A stretch of DNA of 64,000 bases from Sulfitobacter sp. HGT1 (lineage in GTDB: Bacteria > Pseudomonadota > Alphaproteobacteria > Rhodobacterales > Rhodobacteraceae), in the NCBI RefSeq assembly GCF_013282155.1, contig NZ_BLWI01000005.1, positions 1 to 64,000 on the forward strand, given 5' to 3'. Both the position numbers and the translations under genes were made by a program. Positions 17,594 through 27,148 of the stretch are shown one piece after another (the stretch's first letter is position 1; every line of letters starts with the position of its first letter). Under the pieces are notes generated by a model. It did not search any database, was not told the DNA's origin, and was given only the letters and a program-made list of their open reading frames with translations.

Positions 17594-18502
17594 ATGACAA
17601 CCCGCCGCCGTTTCCTTGCCATCAGTGCCGCCGCTGCTACCTTCCCAAGCATTGGCAGCGCCGCACCCGTCTACACTTGGCAGGGTGTTGCCCTTGGTGC
17701 CCGCGCAACGTTGCGCCTTGCACATACGGATGCAAAAGCGATCAGCAAACGTGTGGCTGCCGAGATTTCGCGGCTCGAAGACATCTTTAGCCTTTACCGT
17801 CCCGACAGCAGCTTGATGCGATTGAACCATACGGGCAGGTTGGATGCCCCGCCTTTTGAATTGCTCGAATGTCTCTCCCTTGCGGGGGCCGTGCATAAGG
17901 CAAGCGACGGACGGTTTGATCCAACTGTTCAGCCACTGTGGGCTTGTTATGCGGAGGCTTCAGCGTTGGGGCAAGCGCCTGAAAGCGATGTGCTGGGCGT
18001 TGCGCTTTCACATGCGGGCTGGGCGCGTGTGCGGTTCGACGCCGCCGCCATTGAAATAGATCCAGACATGGCGCTCACGCTTAACGGCATCGCACAGGGA
18101 TATATCGCGGACTGCGTGGCGAGGATGCTGGAGGCTGAGGGGCTTACGAATATCCTTATCGACACAGGCGAATTTCGTGCAGTGGGAAGTCATCCTGACG
18201 GGCGCGCATGGCCGGTCAAATTGTCAGCAGGCGGCGAGGTCCCTCTGATCACCCGCGCGCTTGCCACCTCTGCCCCGTTGGGGACCACCTTTGATGCGGA
18301 TGGGCAAGTCGGGCATATTCTTGATCCGCACACGGGCTTGCCTTCGCCAGCTTTGTGGCGTGAAATCTCGGTTTCGGCAGGCTCTGCGGCTTTAGCGGAT
18401 GCACTCTCGACTGCGGCCTGCCTGTGCGAGAGCCGCAATGGGGTAGAGCAGCTTACCGGGCAGTTTGTGGACGCTCGTATTGAGGCGGCTCTCTTTATCT
18501 AG
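17594..18502 (+). CDS. nosX: NosX, ApbE-like FMN transferase
   Basis: A 302-residue protein of the FAD:protein FMN transferase (ApbE) family, starting with a Tat-type signal (MTTRRRFLAISAAAATFP). Family motifs include LEDIFSLYRPDSSLMRLN, SDGRFDPTVQPLW, LNGIAQGYIAD and the metal-binding ATSAPLGTTFD region. It would flavinylate the periplasmic FMN domain of NosR. The start at 17594 gives the twin-arginine signal; longer in-frame extensions run back into nosL. It is the last gene of the nos operon, and no strong terminator is visible after it. The stretch to 18675 holds no supported gene. Confidence 0.93.
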   Translation: MTTRRRFLAISAAAATFPSIGSAAPVYTWQGVALGARATLRLAHTDAKAISKRVAAEISRLEDIFSLYRPDSSLMRLNHTGRLDAPPFELLECLSLAGAVHKASDGRFDPTVQPLWACYAEASALGQAPESDVLGVALSHAGWARVRFDAAAIEIDPDMALTLNGIAQGYIADCVARMLEAEGLTNILIDTGEFRAVGSHPDGRAWPVKLSAGGEVPLITRALATSAPLGTTFDADGQVGHILDPHTGLPSPALWREISVSAGSAALADALSTAACLCESRNGVEQLTGQFVDARIEAALFI

Positions 18503-18675
18503 TCGCAGGGTTTTTCGAATGTGGGACACGGACATTTCTTAAATCAGTTGGCCAAATGGGCATGCAGGCCAACGGTGGCCCGTATCTGCGAACTGACCAA
18601 CGACCCATCAAAGTTTCACTTCGACTGCGCTGATTACAGCCCGATGTCTTCTGCCAAGCTATGCGTCCGTACGCC

Positions 18676-19130
18676 TTAATTTCGGAAATTTAATGATCGC
18701 GGATTGTCGGATTCCGGGCGGCGTCCGAGCTCAGCATCGCGTTCTTGGGTGGTGGAATCTCCGACGTCATCGGTGGTCAAATCGGAGCAGACGATCTCGC
18801 CGCTGACAAGATCGAGACCGAGGTGCAGCTTGCGCCAGGACCGCCGTTTGCGCTTGGTTTTATGCTTCTCCTCTAGCCACTCGCACGCATCGTGGATCTT
18901 CAACCCGGTGCTATCCCTTGTCTGGCAGGCGATAAATATCGCCGAGAAGGGACGACCAACTGGATTCCCGCTTGGCCGTTGGTCTGCGGCTGAGCGCGCA
19001 ATGTCAGGCCGCTGCCCCAGTGCTACAAGGTGGGGAAACTGGGCACCGCGATTTCGACCCCCGGCAGCTTGGAAAGCGACCACATCAAGCCTTGAATCTG
19101 GCGCAGCGGTTGCGAGAGTTCTTGAGATGG
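18676..19130 (-). pseudogene. IS5-family transposase remnant, frameshifted
   Basis: The minus strand encodes DSTGLKIHDACEWLEEKHK and RSWRKLHLGLDLVSGEIVCS, the DDE domain of IS5-family transposases. Upstream in another frame is GLMWSLSKLPGVEIAVPSFP, matching the preceding part of the same family. The two halves are separated by a frameshift near 18990, and the C-terminus after TTDDVGD is missing. The element is therefore inactive. It separates the nos operon from the sugar region. Confidence 0.75.
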
Positions 19131-19207
19131 ATATTTGCATAATTGCCCATATCATCACCCTAGGTTGATAATTGAGATATCGTGTTCCAAAAAAGTATCT
19201 GTCAACC

Positions 19208-19645
19208 ATGGATGATGAAAGAATTTTCGAACCCGAGCAAAACAACATTCATGGGCTTGTTCAAGATCTGTCTGAACGTCTCGATGCCAAATCCAACGAA
19301 CTGCGGTCTGACACTGCTTTTGCGTCAACAAGGCCTGCGGACGCTAAGACATTCATGCTTATTTCCCGGCATCCCCGCAGGTTAACGGAACTTCCCAAAG
19401 CACTGAAAATATCAAGGCAAGCCGCGCATAGATCCGTTCTCCGACTAGTTGAGGCCGGCGTTGTTCAGTTTGACTACGCCGAAGGATCACGCCGCGACAT
19501 GATTGCAAATCTTTCACAAGAAGGTCTGAAAGCACGCAAAGTCGGATTGGAAATTGCGGCCGCTGTCGAAGAGATGGTTCGCGAAAAAGTCGGGAGTGAT
19601 GATCTGGAGACACTGCGGCGTATTTTGATCAATCTAAGCCAATAA
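19208..19645 (+). CDS. MarR-type winged-helix regulator
   Basis: A 145-residue regulator from ATG 19208. The winged helix is RRLTELPKALKISRQAAHRSVLRLVEAGVVQFDY (~residues 58-91), with a wing RRDMIANLSQEG, flanked by long dimerisation helices (NNIHGLVQDLSERLDAKSNE and EEMVREKVGSDDLETLRRI). Ligand and targets are unknown. It points towards the sugar operon but is separated by 784 bp. An upstream in-frame ATG at 19172 is possible. Confidence 0.75.
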   Translation: MDDERIFEPEQNNIHGLVQDLSERLDAKSNELRSDTAFASTRPADAKTFMLISRHPRRLTELPKALKISRQAAHRSVLRLVEAGVVQFDYAEGSRRDMIANLSQEGLKARKVGLEIAAAVEEMVREKVGSDDLETLRRILINLSQ

Positions 19646-20429
19646 GTAACAGGATCTTTCTGGTGCCAACTACTTCGCAAACGAAAAGAAAAGCCGACGG
19701 GTGTCTATCAGGAGGTGACGGCAGGGCTCAAAGGGAGTCACCCTTTTGGCACTCGGTCTCAAGGCGTTTCACCCTTCGACCTGCAAATTGGATGGGGAAA
19801 AATGCCCACATGACCCGCTGGGCAACGTTAAGACACCCCCTCCAAAAACCTACATGCAGATCCACACTTTCTAGAACACGCCTAAATGCTGAAATTTTCA
19901 GATCTATATCAGCGTGACAGCACTGTCGAATTTGCCCGATGCCGAGCTGCCACTCCAAAAAGACATAACAAAAATGATATGGTAAGTGCAAAATTCTTAA
20001 TTTGACTGAAATGATGCAATATTGGCAATTCAATCATGCGAGTGAGGTTTCTTCGAAAATTCTGCCGGTCTCCGTTGGGATGGAAGGTAATTTCTTAATT
20101 ACCGTCAGAAATGGAAATTTGGTAAATAGGAGGCGATCAAGCTTCGTAAAGTAAACGTCAATTAAAATCGATCAGCAACCGAATGCGTATGAAGCTGACA
20201 AATGATAACGTGCGTGTGTTAAAAAGAGGAGTTCAATCAAATAGATTTATTTGGCTTTCACCGAACCTAATATTTAAGTGAATGCTTGTTGCTTAATGAT
20301 TTACTCCAAAACGCGAGGAGTGTGATTGGGAGTAATACACGCGTCAAATCTATCGCGTGTATATTTGGTTGGATTATCTAATAAATATCAAAAACAGCAT
20401 TTGTGCTGGTACCGTCTGGGAGGACAAAC
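19646..20429. other. Long AT-rich intergenic region before the ytfQ-type operon
   Basis: This 784-bp stretch contains no gene I can support. It becomes markedly AT-rich after ~19960. Two structured sites stand out: a small hairpin AAAGGG-AGTCA-CCCTTTT at 19730-19747, which may end the MarR transcript, and the operator-like inverted repeat at 20335-20362. Confidence 0.6.
20335..20362. promoter_or_regulatory. Inverted repeat, operator candidate for sugar importer
   Basis: ATACACGCG and CGCGTGTAT form a perfect 9-bp inverted repeat with a 10-bp AT-rich spacer (20344-20353). It is 67 bp upstream of the binding-protein start at 20430. Centre-to-centre spacing of about two helical turns suits a dimeric repressor. 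No LacI-type gene is adjacent, so the regulator is unknown. Confidence 0.55.
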
Positions 20430-21383
20430 ATGAAACTCAAAACCCTTATGATGACAACCGTTGCAGCGTTAGGGATTGCTGCAATGTCTGAAGCACAGAC
20501 CGTTGGCTTTTCGCAAATTGGCTCCGAGTCGGGCTGGCGTGCCGCTGAAACTACAATCACAAAACTACAAGCGGAAGAGCGTGGAATTGACCTGCGATTC
20601 TCCGATGCGCAACAGAAGCAGGAAAATCAAATTGCAGCAATGCGTTCGTTTATCGCGCAGGGCGTTGATGCTATCCTGATCGCACCTATTGTTGCTACTG
20701 GCTGGGACTCGGTCCTGGAAGAAGCGCAGGAAGCGGAGATCCCTGTTGTTTTGCTTGACCGGTTGGTCGACAGTTCTGACGATCTGTATTTGACGGCCGT
20801 TGGATCCGATCTCGTTCATGAGGGTAAGGTTGCCGGGCAATGGTTAGCAAAAACAGTAGGGGACGCTCCATGCCGCGTCGTTGAACTTCAGGGTACCACT
20901 GGTTCTTCTCCTGCAATCGACCGCAAAGCTGGTTTCGAAGCGGGTATCTCTGGCCACGCCAATATCGAGATTGTCCGCAGCCAAACAGCCAATTTTACGC
21001 GCTCGCTTGGCAAGGAAGTCATGGAGAGTTTTTTGCAGGCTGAAAGTGGTGGTGCTGACATTTGTGCTCTTTACGCTCACAACGACGACATGGCTGTGGG
21101 TGCCATTCAGGCCATCAAAGAAGCGGGCCTGAAATCAGGGACGGATATCCTTGTTGTGTCAATTGATGCGGTTCCAGATATCTTCAAAGCGATGTCCGAA
21201 GGCGATGCAAATGCCACCGTGGAGCTGACGCCGAATATGGCAGGCCCCGCGCTTGATGCCCTCGCGGCATATTGGAAAGACGGCACAATGCCACCTAAAT
21301 TCATCCAAACAGAGTCAGCGCTTTACACTGTGAATGATGACCCATTGGGTGAATACGAAGCCCGTAAAGATTTGGGCTATTGA
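20430..21383 (+). CDS. ytfQ: Sugar ABC transporter substrate-binding protein, YtfQ-like
   Basis: A 317-residue periplasmic binding protein: signal peptide MKLKTLMMTTVAALGIAAMS, then TVGFSQIGSESGWRAAET, QQKQENQIAAMRSFIAQGVD and VELTPNMAGPALDAL. These match the E. coli galactofuranose-binding protein YtfQ very closely. It delivers furanose sugars (galactofuranose, possibly arabinofuranose) to the importer encoded downstream. ATG 20430 is preceded by GGGAGGA. A strong hairpin at 21402-21430 follows the gene. Confidence 0.92.
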   Translation: MKLKTLMMTTVAALGIAAMSEAQTVGFSQIGSESGWRAAETTITKLQAEERGIDLRFSDAQQKQENQIAAMRSFIAQGVDAILIAPIVATGWDSVLEEAQEAEIPVVLLDRLVDSSDDLYLTAVGSDLVHEGKVAGQWLAKTVGDAPCRVVELQGTTGSSPAIDRKAGFEAGISGHANIEIVRSQTANFTRSLGKEVMESFLQAESGGADICALYAHNDDMAVGAIQAIKEAGLKSGTDILVVSIDAVPDIFKAMSEGDANATVELTPNMAGPALDALAAYWKDGTMPPKFIQTESALYTVNDDPLGEYEARKDLGY

Positions 21384-21401
21384 TCTGAATAGAAAAGTAG
21401 A

Positions 21402-21430
21402 GGCCGGGAGGGGTATCGTCCCACCTGGCC
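21402..21430 (+). terminator. Intra-operon attenuator hairpin after ytfQ-like gene
   Basis: GGCC-GGG-A-GGG pairs with CCC-A-CC-T-GGCC around a short loop (GTATCGT), with one mismatch and one G.U pair. There is no strong T-run. It probably raises the binding-protein transcript level relative to the ATPase gene 43 bp downstream. Confidence 0.5.
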
Positions 21431-21473
21431 ATATTAATATTCGCTACTTTGAAATATTCAGACAGGCCTGCTT

Positions 21474-22991
21474 ATGCTTCTTACAATTCAATCGCTCTCC
21501 AAATCATTCCCAGGCACAAAGGCGCTTGATGGAGTTGATTTTGAACTGGCCTCAGGCGAGGTCCACGCTCTGCTTGGCGAAAATGGTGCGGGCAAGTCTA
21601 CCCTGATAAAATGTTTGACCGGTGCCTATAATCGCGATGGGGGCGAAATCAGGTTGGGTGGAGAAACCATCTCACCCAGCTCGACAGCTGAAGCGCAAGA
21701 CTTGGGAATCGGCACTGTCTACCAAGAGGTCAACCTCCTTCCCAATTTGACCGTTGCCCAGAATCTCACATTTGGTCGTGAACCGCGTCGATTTGGCATA
21801 ATTAATTCTCGATTACAGAAACTCGAAGCACGCGAAATGTTGCAGGGCTATGGGCTCGAGATTGATGTTGGGCGTGATCTGTCCAGTTATTCCCTAGCAA
21901 TTCAACAGATTGTCGCCATCGCCCGTGCGGTAGCGGTGTCAGGCAAAGTGTTGATCCTGGACGAGCCGACTGCCAGCTTAGATGCCGCTGAAGTAAAGAT
22001 GCTGTTTGATGTGGTGCGAAAACTACGTGATCAGGGTTTGGGCATCGTCTTTGTGTCGCACTTTCTGGACCAGGTGTTTGACCTTTCTGACCGCATGACA
22101 GTGTTGCGCAACGGTAAATTGGTAGTCACCGAGCGGGCAGAAAATCTAAACCGAATGAGCCTGATCCAGCATATGTTGGGGCGTGAGCTGGAGAGTGTCG
22201 AGGCTAAGGAGCGTGTAGATGACGTGACCGAAACCCGCGGTAAGGAATTGATTTATTTTAATGACATGGGCCATTCTGGAGTTGTCGAACCCTTTGATCT
22301 AACCATTTACGAAGGGGAGGTGCTCGCCTTTGCCGGGCTGCTCGGTTCTGGTCGAACTGAAAGCGCGGAACTGCTTTTTGGTCTTCGCCGTTCGCAAAAG
22401 GGAACTGTATCTGACACAAACGGACCATTAACCATAGACACATCTCGTGCCGCAATCGGTGCGGGCTTTGGATTTGCACCAGAAGACCGCAAGACAAGTG
22501 GCATTGTGGCCGAGTTGTCTATCCGCGAGAATATAATTTTGGCACTTCAGGCGCAACGGGGATGGGCGCGCCCGATGCCGCGTTCTGAGCAGGATCGTTT
22601 GGCAAGCTATTTCATCACCAAACTGGATATCCGCACATCAGACGCTGAGAAAGCAATTGGCGATCTCTCCGGCGGAAATCAACAAAAGGTCGTACTTGCC
22701 CGTTGGTTGGCAATGAACCCCCGGTTCTTGATTCTTGATGAACCGACACGCGGGATTGATGTGGGAGCACATGCGGCGATCCTTGAATTAGTGGACCAAC
22801 TGACAGCCGAAGGTATGGCCGTTCTCATCATCTCTTCTGAGTTGGATGAGCTCGTTGCGGTTGCAGATCGTGTCATTGTGGTTCGAGATCGGTGCCATGT
22901 GACAGAGTTAACGGGCACTGCAGTCAAAACAGACACTATTTTGCAGGCAATTGCCGGATCGAATGCCCCAAATAAAGAGGCCCACTCATGA
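21474..22991 (+). CDS. ytfR: Sugar ABC transporter ATPase, YtfR-like
   Basis: A 505-residue double-ATPase of the carbohydrate CUT2 class. The first domain has Walker [10 protein letters not shown] (~36-44) and Walker [12 protein letters not shown]. The second has the usual degenerate P-loop LLGSGRTE, signature [15 protein letters not shown] and [13 protein letters not shown]. It sits between the YtfQ-like binding protein and two permeases, overlapping the first permease by 4 bp. The whole set matches ytfQRT-yjfF. Confidence 0.92.
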   Translation: MLLTIQSLSKSFPGTKALDGVDFELASGEVHALLGENGAGKSTLIKCLTGAYNRDGGEIRLGGETISPSSTAEAQDLGIGTVYQEVNLLPNLTVAQNLTFGREPRRFGIINSRLQKLEAREMLQGYGLEIDVGRDLSSYSLAIQQIVAIARAVAVSGKVLILDEPTASLDAAEVKMLFDVVRKLRDQGLGIVFVSHFLDQVFDLSDRMTVLRNGKLVVTERAENLNRMSLIQHMLGRELESVEAKERVDDVTETRGKELIYFNDMGHSGVVEPFDLTIYEGEVLAFAGLLGSGRTESAELLFGLRRSQKGTVSDTNGPLTIDTSRAAIGAGFGFAPEDRKTSGIVAELSIRENIILALQAQRGWARPMPRSEQDRLASYFITKLDIRTSDAEKAIGDLSGGNQQKVVLARWLAMNPRFLILDEPTRGIDVGAHAAILELVDQLTAEGMAVLIISSELDELVAVADRVIVVRDRCHVTELTGTAVKTDTILQAIAGSNAPNKEAHS

Positions 22992-24007
22992 GGCGTACAT
23001 TTAAGCGTATCGCACCCCAAATAATCACCCTTATTGTGTTGGCTGGCCTTGTGAGTTGGTTCTTTCCCAGTTTTCTTCAGGTCGAATTGGTGGACGGCCG
23101 TTTTGTTGGCCCGGTTATCGATATCTTAAAACGCAGCGCACCCATTGCCATATTAGCCGTCGGCATGACGTTGGTGGTAGCAACGGGTGGGATCGACCTT
23201 TCGGTTGGTACAATTATGGCGATCACGGGGGCTGTTGCAGCTTTCGCAATTGTCAGTGGCTGGGGCGTTACAGCGGCGCTCTTACTTGCCATCGCAGCAG
23301 GATTACTTGCTGGGTTCTGGAATGGGATGTTAGTTTCTGTCCTTGGAATACAGCCCATCGTCGCCACTCTGATCCTAATGACATCTGGGCGTGGCATTGC
23401 GCAGCTGATTACCGAAGGGCGCATTCTGACATTCACGGATCCCGGCTTTGCCTTCATTGGGTCTGGGAGCCTGCTCGGTATTCCGTTCTCAGCTGTGCTT
23501 TGGATGCTGACCGGAGCATTGGTTGCAATGCTCATGCGCTACTCTGCCCTTGGCCTGCTGGTCGAGGCCGTTGGGATCAACAAGCGCGCGAGTGCGCTTT
23601 CGGGTGTCAACGCTCGGGCGTTGATCATATCGGTCTATATGGCATCTGGCTTTTGCGCTGCCATTGCTGGAATTATCGTTACCGCAGATATTCGTGGGGC
23701 AGACGCGAACAATGCAGGCCTATGGCTTGAACTTGACGCGATCCTCGCTGTTGTGATCGGCGGTAATTCCTTATTGGGAGGGAGGTTCTCTATTGCTGCG
23801 GCAGTACTTGGAGCGATGATCATCCAGACCATTGATACAGGTATTTTGCTGGCCGGATTTCCGTCTGAATATAACCTTGTCATCAAAGCGGTGCTGATAT
23901 TGGCGATATTGATGATCCAGTCCCCACATCTTGCACAGGAATGGGCGTTAATCCGGGCTAAAATAGGCCAGGGTCGTGCCTCCGGGCGCTCAGGAGATAT
24001 CGCATGA
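22988..24007 (+). CDS. ytfT: Sugar ABC transporter permease, YtfT-like
   Basis: A 339-residue CUT2 permease with about nine hydrophobic segments. The conserved loop ILAVGMTLVVATGGIDLSVG (~53-72), GIQPIVATLILMTSGRGIA and the EAA-like region AIAGIIVTADIRGADANNAG are visible. It overlaps the ATPase and the next permease by 4 bp each, so the genes are translationally coupled. Confidence 0.9.
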   Translation: MRRTFKRIAPQIITLIVLAGLVSWFFPSFLQVELVDGRFVGPVIDILKRSAPIAILAVGMTLVVATGGIDLSVGTIMAITGAVAAFAIVSGWGVTAALLLAIAAGLLAGFWNGMLVSVLGIQPIVATLILMTSGRGIAQLITEGRILTFTDPGFAFIGSGSLLGIPFSAVLWMLTGALVAMLMRYSALGLLVEAVGINKRASALSGVNARALIISVYMASGFCAAIAGIIVTADIRGADANNAGLWLELDAILAVVIGGNSLLGGRFSIAAAVLGAMIIQTIDTGILLAGFPSEYNLVIKAVLILAILMIQSPHLAQEWALIRAKIGQGRASGRSGDIA

Positions 24008-24975
24008 ACCCCAGAACTTTTCCGCTCCTGGCGACCATCGCTATATTTGTGATTGCTTACACGCTTTGTGCAGCCCAGTTCCCCACACTGTTTTCGACGC
24101 GTGTCGCGGGTAATCTGCTGACGGACAACGCTTATCTTGGCATTGTCGCAGTTGGAATGACACTGGTCATCCTGTCTGGGGGGATCGATTTGTCTGTCGG
24201 TTCAGTTATCGCATTTTCTGGTGTGTTTATCGCAGTATTGCTGCGTGACACTGGGCTACATCCTATCGCTGTATTTGCACTGCTTTTAGGTCTAACCACA
24301 CTCTTCGGTGCTGCCATGGGTGGGGTGATCGATTGGCTGGCTATGCCACCCTTTATCGTAACGTTGGCTGGCATGTTCTTGGTACGAGGCTTGGCGTACA
24401 TGCTGTCAATTGAATCGGTGCCAATTGATACACCCATGTACGATATGTTACAAAAAGCCTATTATTTGATGCCGGGCAAAGGCCGTCTGACCTTTATTGG
24501 TGTGCTCATGTTGCTGGTGGTAGCAATAGGCACGGTGGTTGCCCATAGAACACGATTTGGCGCTTCGACGTTTGCCTTAGGTGGCGGGATCGCCACTGCG
24601 CGCTTAATGGGTGTCAATGTCCGTCAAACAACGGTGCAAATCTACGCTTTCTCGGGCTTTATGTCCGGCCTCGCAGGAATAGTTTTCTCTATCTACACTG
24701 GGTCTGGATATCCACTGGCAGCGGTAGGGACGGAACTTACCGCAATTGCTGCAGTGGTGATTGGTGGCACATTGTTGTCAGGCGGAGCAGGTTATGTTTT
24801 TGGCACCCTGATCGGTGTACTAACAATGGGCCTGATTCAGACCTATATTGTCTTCGACGGAACCCTATCGAGCTGGTGGACAAAAATTGTAATTGGTGCA
24901 CTGTTGTTGACCTTTATCCTTTTGCAAAAAATGTTAGTGCACCTGTCAAACCGAAACCGGAAGGCGTTAGGATGA
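24004..24975 (+). CDS. yjfF: Sugar ABC transporter permease, YjfF-like
   Basis: A 323-residue CUT2 permease, paralogous to the preceding one: IVAVGMTLVILSGGIDLSVG (~48-67), WLAMPPFIVTLAGMFLVRGL and AGIVFSIYTGSGYPLAAVG. Two different permeases behind one double ATPase is the hallmark of the YtfQRT-YjfF furanose importer. The stop overlaps the start of the aldose 1-epimerase gene. Confidence 0.9.
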   Translation: MNPRTFPLLATIAIFVIAYTLCAAQFPTLFSTRVAGNLLTDNAYLGIVAVGMTLVILSGGIDLSVGSVIAFSGVFIAVLLRDTGLHPIAVFALLLGLTTLFGAAMGGVIDWLAMPPFIVTLAGMFLVRGLAYMLSIESVPIDTPMYDMLQKAYYLMPGKGRLTFIGVLMLLVVAIGTVVAHRTRFGASTFALGGGIATARLMGVNVRQTTVQIYAFSGFMSGLAGIVFSIYTGSGYPLAAVGTELTAIAAVVIGGTLLSGGAGYVFGTLIGVLTMGLIQTYIVFDGTLSSWWTKIVIGALLLTFILLQKMLVHLSNRNRKALG

Positions 24976-25979
24976 GTTTTCCAAACGTCATGCCATTTGG
25001 CCAGCTTCCTGATGGTCGGCAAGTCGAGCGCATCACCTTACGGGGCGGGGGGGTGACATTGTGTCTCCTGACACATGGGGCCCGAGTGCAAGATCTGCGT
25101 CTGGCCGGTGTCGATCATCCACTTGTTATAGGCTCTGATACAATCGCCCCTTACCTGAATGAAATGATGTATCACGGAGCGATCGTTGGACGGTGTGCAA
25201 ACAGAATTGCGCAAGCCCGTTTTGATTTGGATGGGGGCACCTTTTACACCGACCCAAATGAATGGGGTCTACAGACTTTACACGGGGGTGCTGACGGAAC
25301 TTCCAGTCAGATCTGGCAAATTGCGGCAGTGTCTCATGATCGTGCCTCTCTAATCTGCGAGCTTCCAGATGGGCACATGGGTTTTCCGGGCGCTATGAGT
25401 ATCACTGTGACATATTCTGTGCTTTCCGGTGACACGGTGACTATAGATATTTCAGCAAAGACCGACCGGGCCACGCTTTGCAACTTTACACATCATGGGT
25501 ATTTTTTCCTGGACGGGAAAAAAACGATCACGGATCACGCCCTTTGGATCGATGCAGATTTCTATCTGCCTGTCGACAACACCCTGATCCCGACACAAGA
25601 AGGACCCGCACCGGTGCAGGATACACGGTTTGATTTTCGCGTACCGAGGGTTATTGGAACAGCGGGGTTAGATCACAATTTCTGCCTCAATAACTCTAAT
25701 GGTAAGTTGCGACCCGTGGCGAGTCTGACTGCGCCTGGCGGCCTGACGATGGAAGTGCAGACCGATCAGCCAGGTCTCCAAGTATATGACGCAGGGCAAC
25801 AATCTATTGTTGTTGGGCTAGGCGGACGTAAACATGGAGCATTTGCGGGCATTGCGATGGAAACACAAATTTGGCCTGACGCGGCAAATCGCCCAGATTT
25901 TCCATCTGCGACTTTGTTTCCACATCAGACTTATCGCCATTGTGTCAGCTATTCTTTTCAAAAGGGTGCTTTACAATGA
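24972..25979 (+). CDS. galM: Aldose 1-epimerase (GalM family)
   Basis: A 335-residue cytosolic mutarotase that interconverts alpha and beta anomers of aldoses. Motifs include GAIVGRCANRIAQARF (~74-89), LHGGADGTS with the catalytic-type His, NFTHHGYFFLDG, GLDHNFCLNN and a Glu in FAGIAMETQIWPDAANRPDFPS near the end. It starts inside the ATGA overlap with the permease and ends the importer operon, which suggests that the imported furanose is converted for the oxidative pathway downstream. Confidence 0.92.
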   Translation: MSFPNVMPFGQLPDGRQVERITLRGGGVTLCLLTHGARVQDLRLAGVDHPLVIGSDTIAPYLNEMMYHGAIVGRCANRIAQARFDLDGGTFYTDPNEWGLQTLHGGADGTSSQIWQIAAVSHDRASLICELPDGHMGFPGAMSITVTYSVLSGDTVTIDISAKTDRATLCNFTHHGYFFLDGKKTITDHALWIDADFYLPVDNTLIPTQEGPAPVQDTRFDFRVPRVIGTAGLDHNFCLNNSNGKLRPVASLTAPGGLTMEVQTDQPGLQVYDAGQQSIVVGLGGRKHGAFAGIAMETQIWPDAANRPDFPSATLFPHQTYRHCVSYSFQKGALQ

Positions 25980-26079
25980 GACCACAGACTTCTTAGCTGA
26001 TGGAAAGTGTGGTTTGTGCTTAAATCGCAGCAATCCGGCTTTTGTTGCCGGTAACATCCGGAAAGAGATCCCGCACCCA

Positions 26080-26997
26080 TTAAAACCTGGATAACACAGC
26101 GTCCAAAAGGTGTTCGGCGGCTCGAGACAGCTGTTTATCTTTTTCCATTATGACAAAATACGGTGAGACCGTGATTGCGCGGTCTAGGTTCAGTGCAATA
26201 AGATTGGCACCCAACGCGGCACTCGTAAGGACGTTGGCAACTTCTTCGGCCAATGTTGCGATGGTATCGGATTGCTCCAGAAGCCCCAACATCACCAGAA
26301 GTGAAGACGTGTTTGTAATGTGAGAAGGGATTTGTGTTCCATTGGCCGCAAAGGCTTCTTCGACCGCGGTGCGTATCGGCGATCCTCGCTCTTGAATTGC
26401 CCATTCAAATTGGGCGAGATCCTCAAGTGATACCTTCGCCTTCTTGACTAGAGGGTGGGAGGCGCGCACCACCAAGGACACCACTTCGGACCGAGCAGGA
26501 CGGATGTAAAAGGCCCGGCTATCGTACTCATGTGGTAACCTAGCAATAATGAAGTCAAAATGACCTTTCTCCAGCCGACGCACAAGTTCTGTCGAAGGGC
26601 CAACCTCAATCGTGGCTTCGAGTTTTGGCGTCGCTTTCTTGATTTCAAGAATAGCGGGCACAAGACAACAAATGGCCGGCCCCGTGACCGACCCAACTTT
26701 GACCTCACCCATTTCTCCCCGCCCCAGGCCCTTTACTTCTGCCTCCAGAGTTTCGAACCCTGAAAGAATTGATTGGGAGTGGCGCACAAAAGCCTCACCG
26801 ATTGGAGTTGGGTACATTCCCTTTGCGGAGCGGATGAATAGGGGAGCCCCAATATCGGTTTCAATTTCAGCTAATGTACGCGACGCCGCCGGCTGTGAAA
26901 GACCGATCGATTCAGCAGCAAATTGCAGCTTCGCAGTCTCAGATATTTTGACAATCAGCTTAAGTTGGTGCGGTTTCAGTTTGCGGGCAAAATTCAC
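26080..26997 (-). CDS. LysR-family regulator, GbpR-like
   Basis: A 305-residue LysR regulator: an N-terminal helix-turn-helix (LKPHQLKLIVKISETAKLQF, FAAESIGLSQPAASRTLAEIE, residues ~7-47) and a periplasmic-binding-like effector domain. The HQLxLI...LQFAAxxxGLSQPAASR style matches GbpR, which controls the chvE/gbp sugar-binding gene in Agrobacterium and Azospirillum. It is divergent from the chvE-type gene with 151 bp between them, the standard arrangement for a LysR activator. The expected effector would be arabinose, galactose or fucose. Confidence 0.88.
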   Translation of the reverse strand: MNFARKLKPHQLKLIVKISETAKLQFAAESIGLSQPAASRTLAEIETDIGAPLFIRSAKGMYPTPIGEAFVRHSQSILSGFETLEAEVKGLGRGEMGEVKVGSVTGPAICCLVPAILEIKKATPKLEATIEVGPSTELVRRLEKGHFDFIIARLPHEYDSRAFYIRPARSEVVSLVVRASHPLVKKAKVSLEDLAQFEWAIQERGSPIRTAVEEAFAANGTQIPSHITNTSSLLVMLGLLEQSDTIATLAEEVANVLTSAALGANLIALNLDRAITVSPYFVIMEKDKQLSRAAEHLLDAVLSRF

Positions 26998-27148
26998 TTT
27001 AAAGACATACCATTATTGTGATGATGAATGTTGTTAGTAGAATTTGTTTGATATGTCGACTGTTGATAGCGTTTTACTTGGGTTCAGTGGGCCCGCAATA
27101 TCAAAACACGCACGTCCAGTAACGATGCGATGTGTCAGGGAGGACACC

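Noticed and set aside
19663-19917. Plus-strand frame of 84 residues before the sugar operon
   Set aside because: Composition and lack of a start signal suggest chance; it spans a small hairpin.
26035-26051. Terminator between galM and the LysR gene (CCGGC-N7-GCCGG)
   Set aside because: The stem has only 5 bp and no T-run, too weak to call with confidence.
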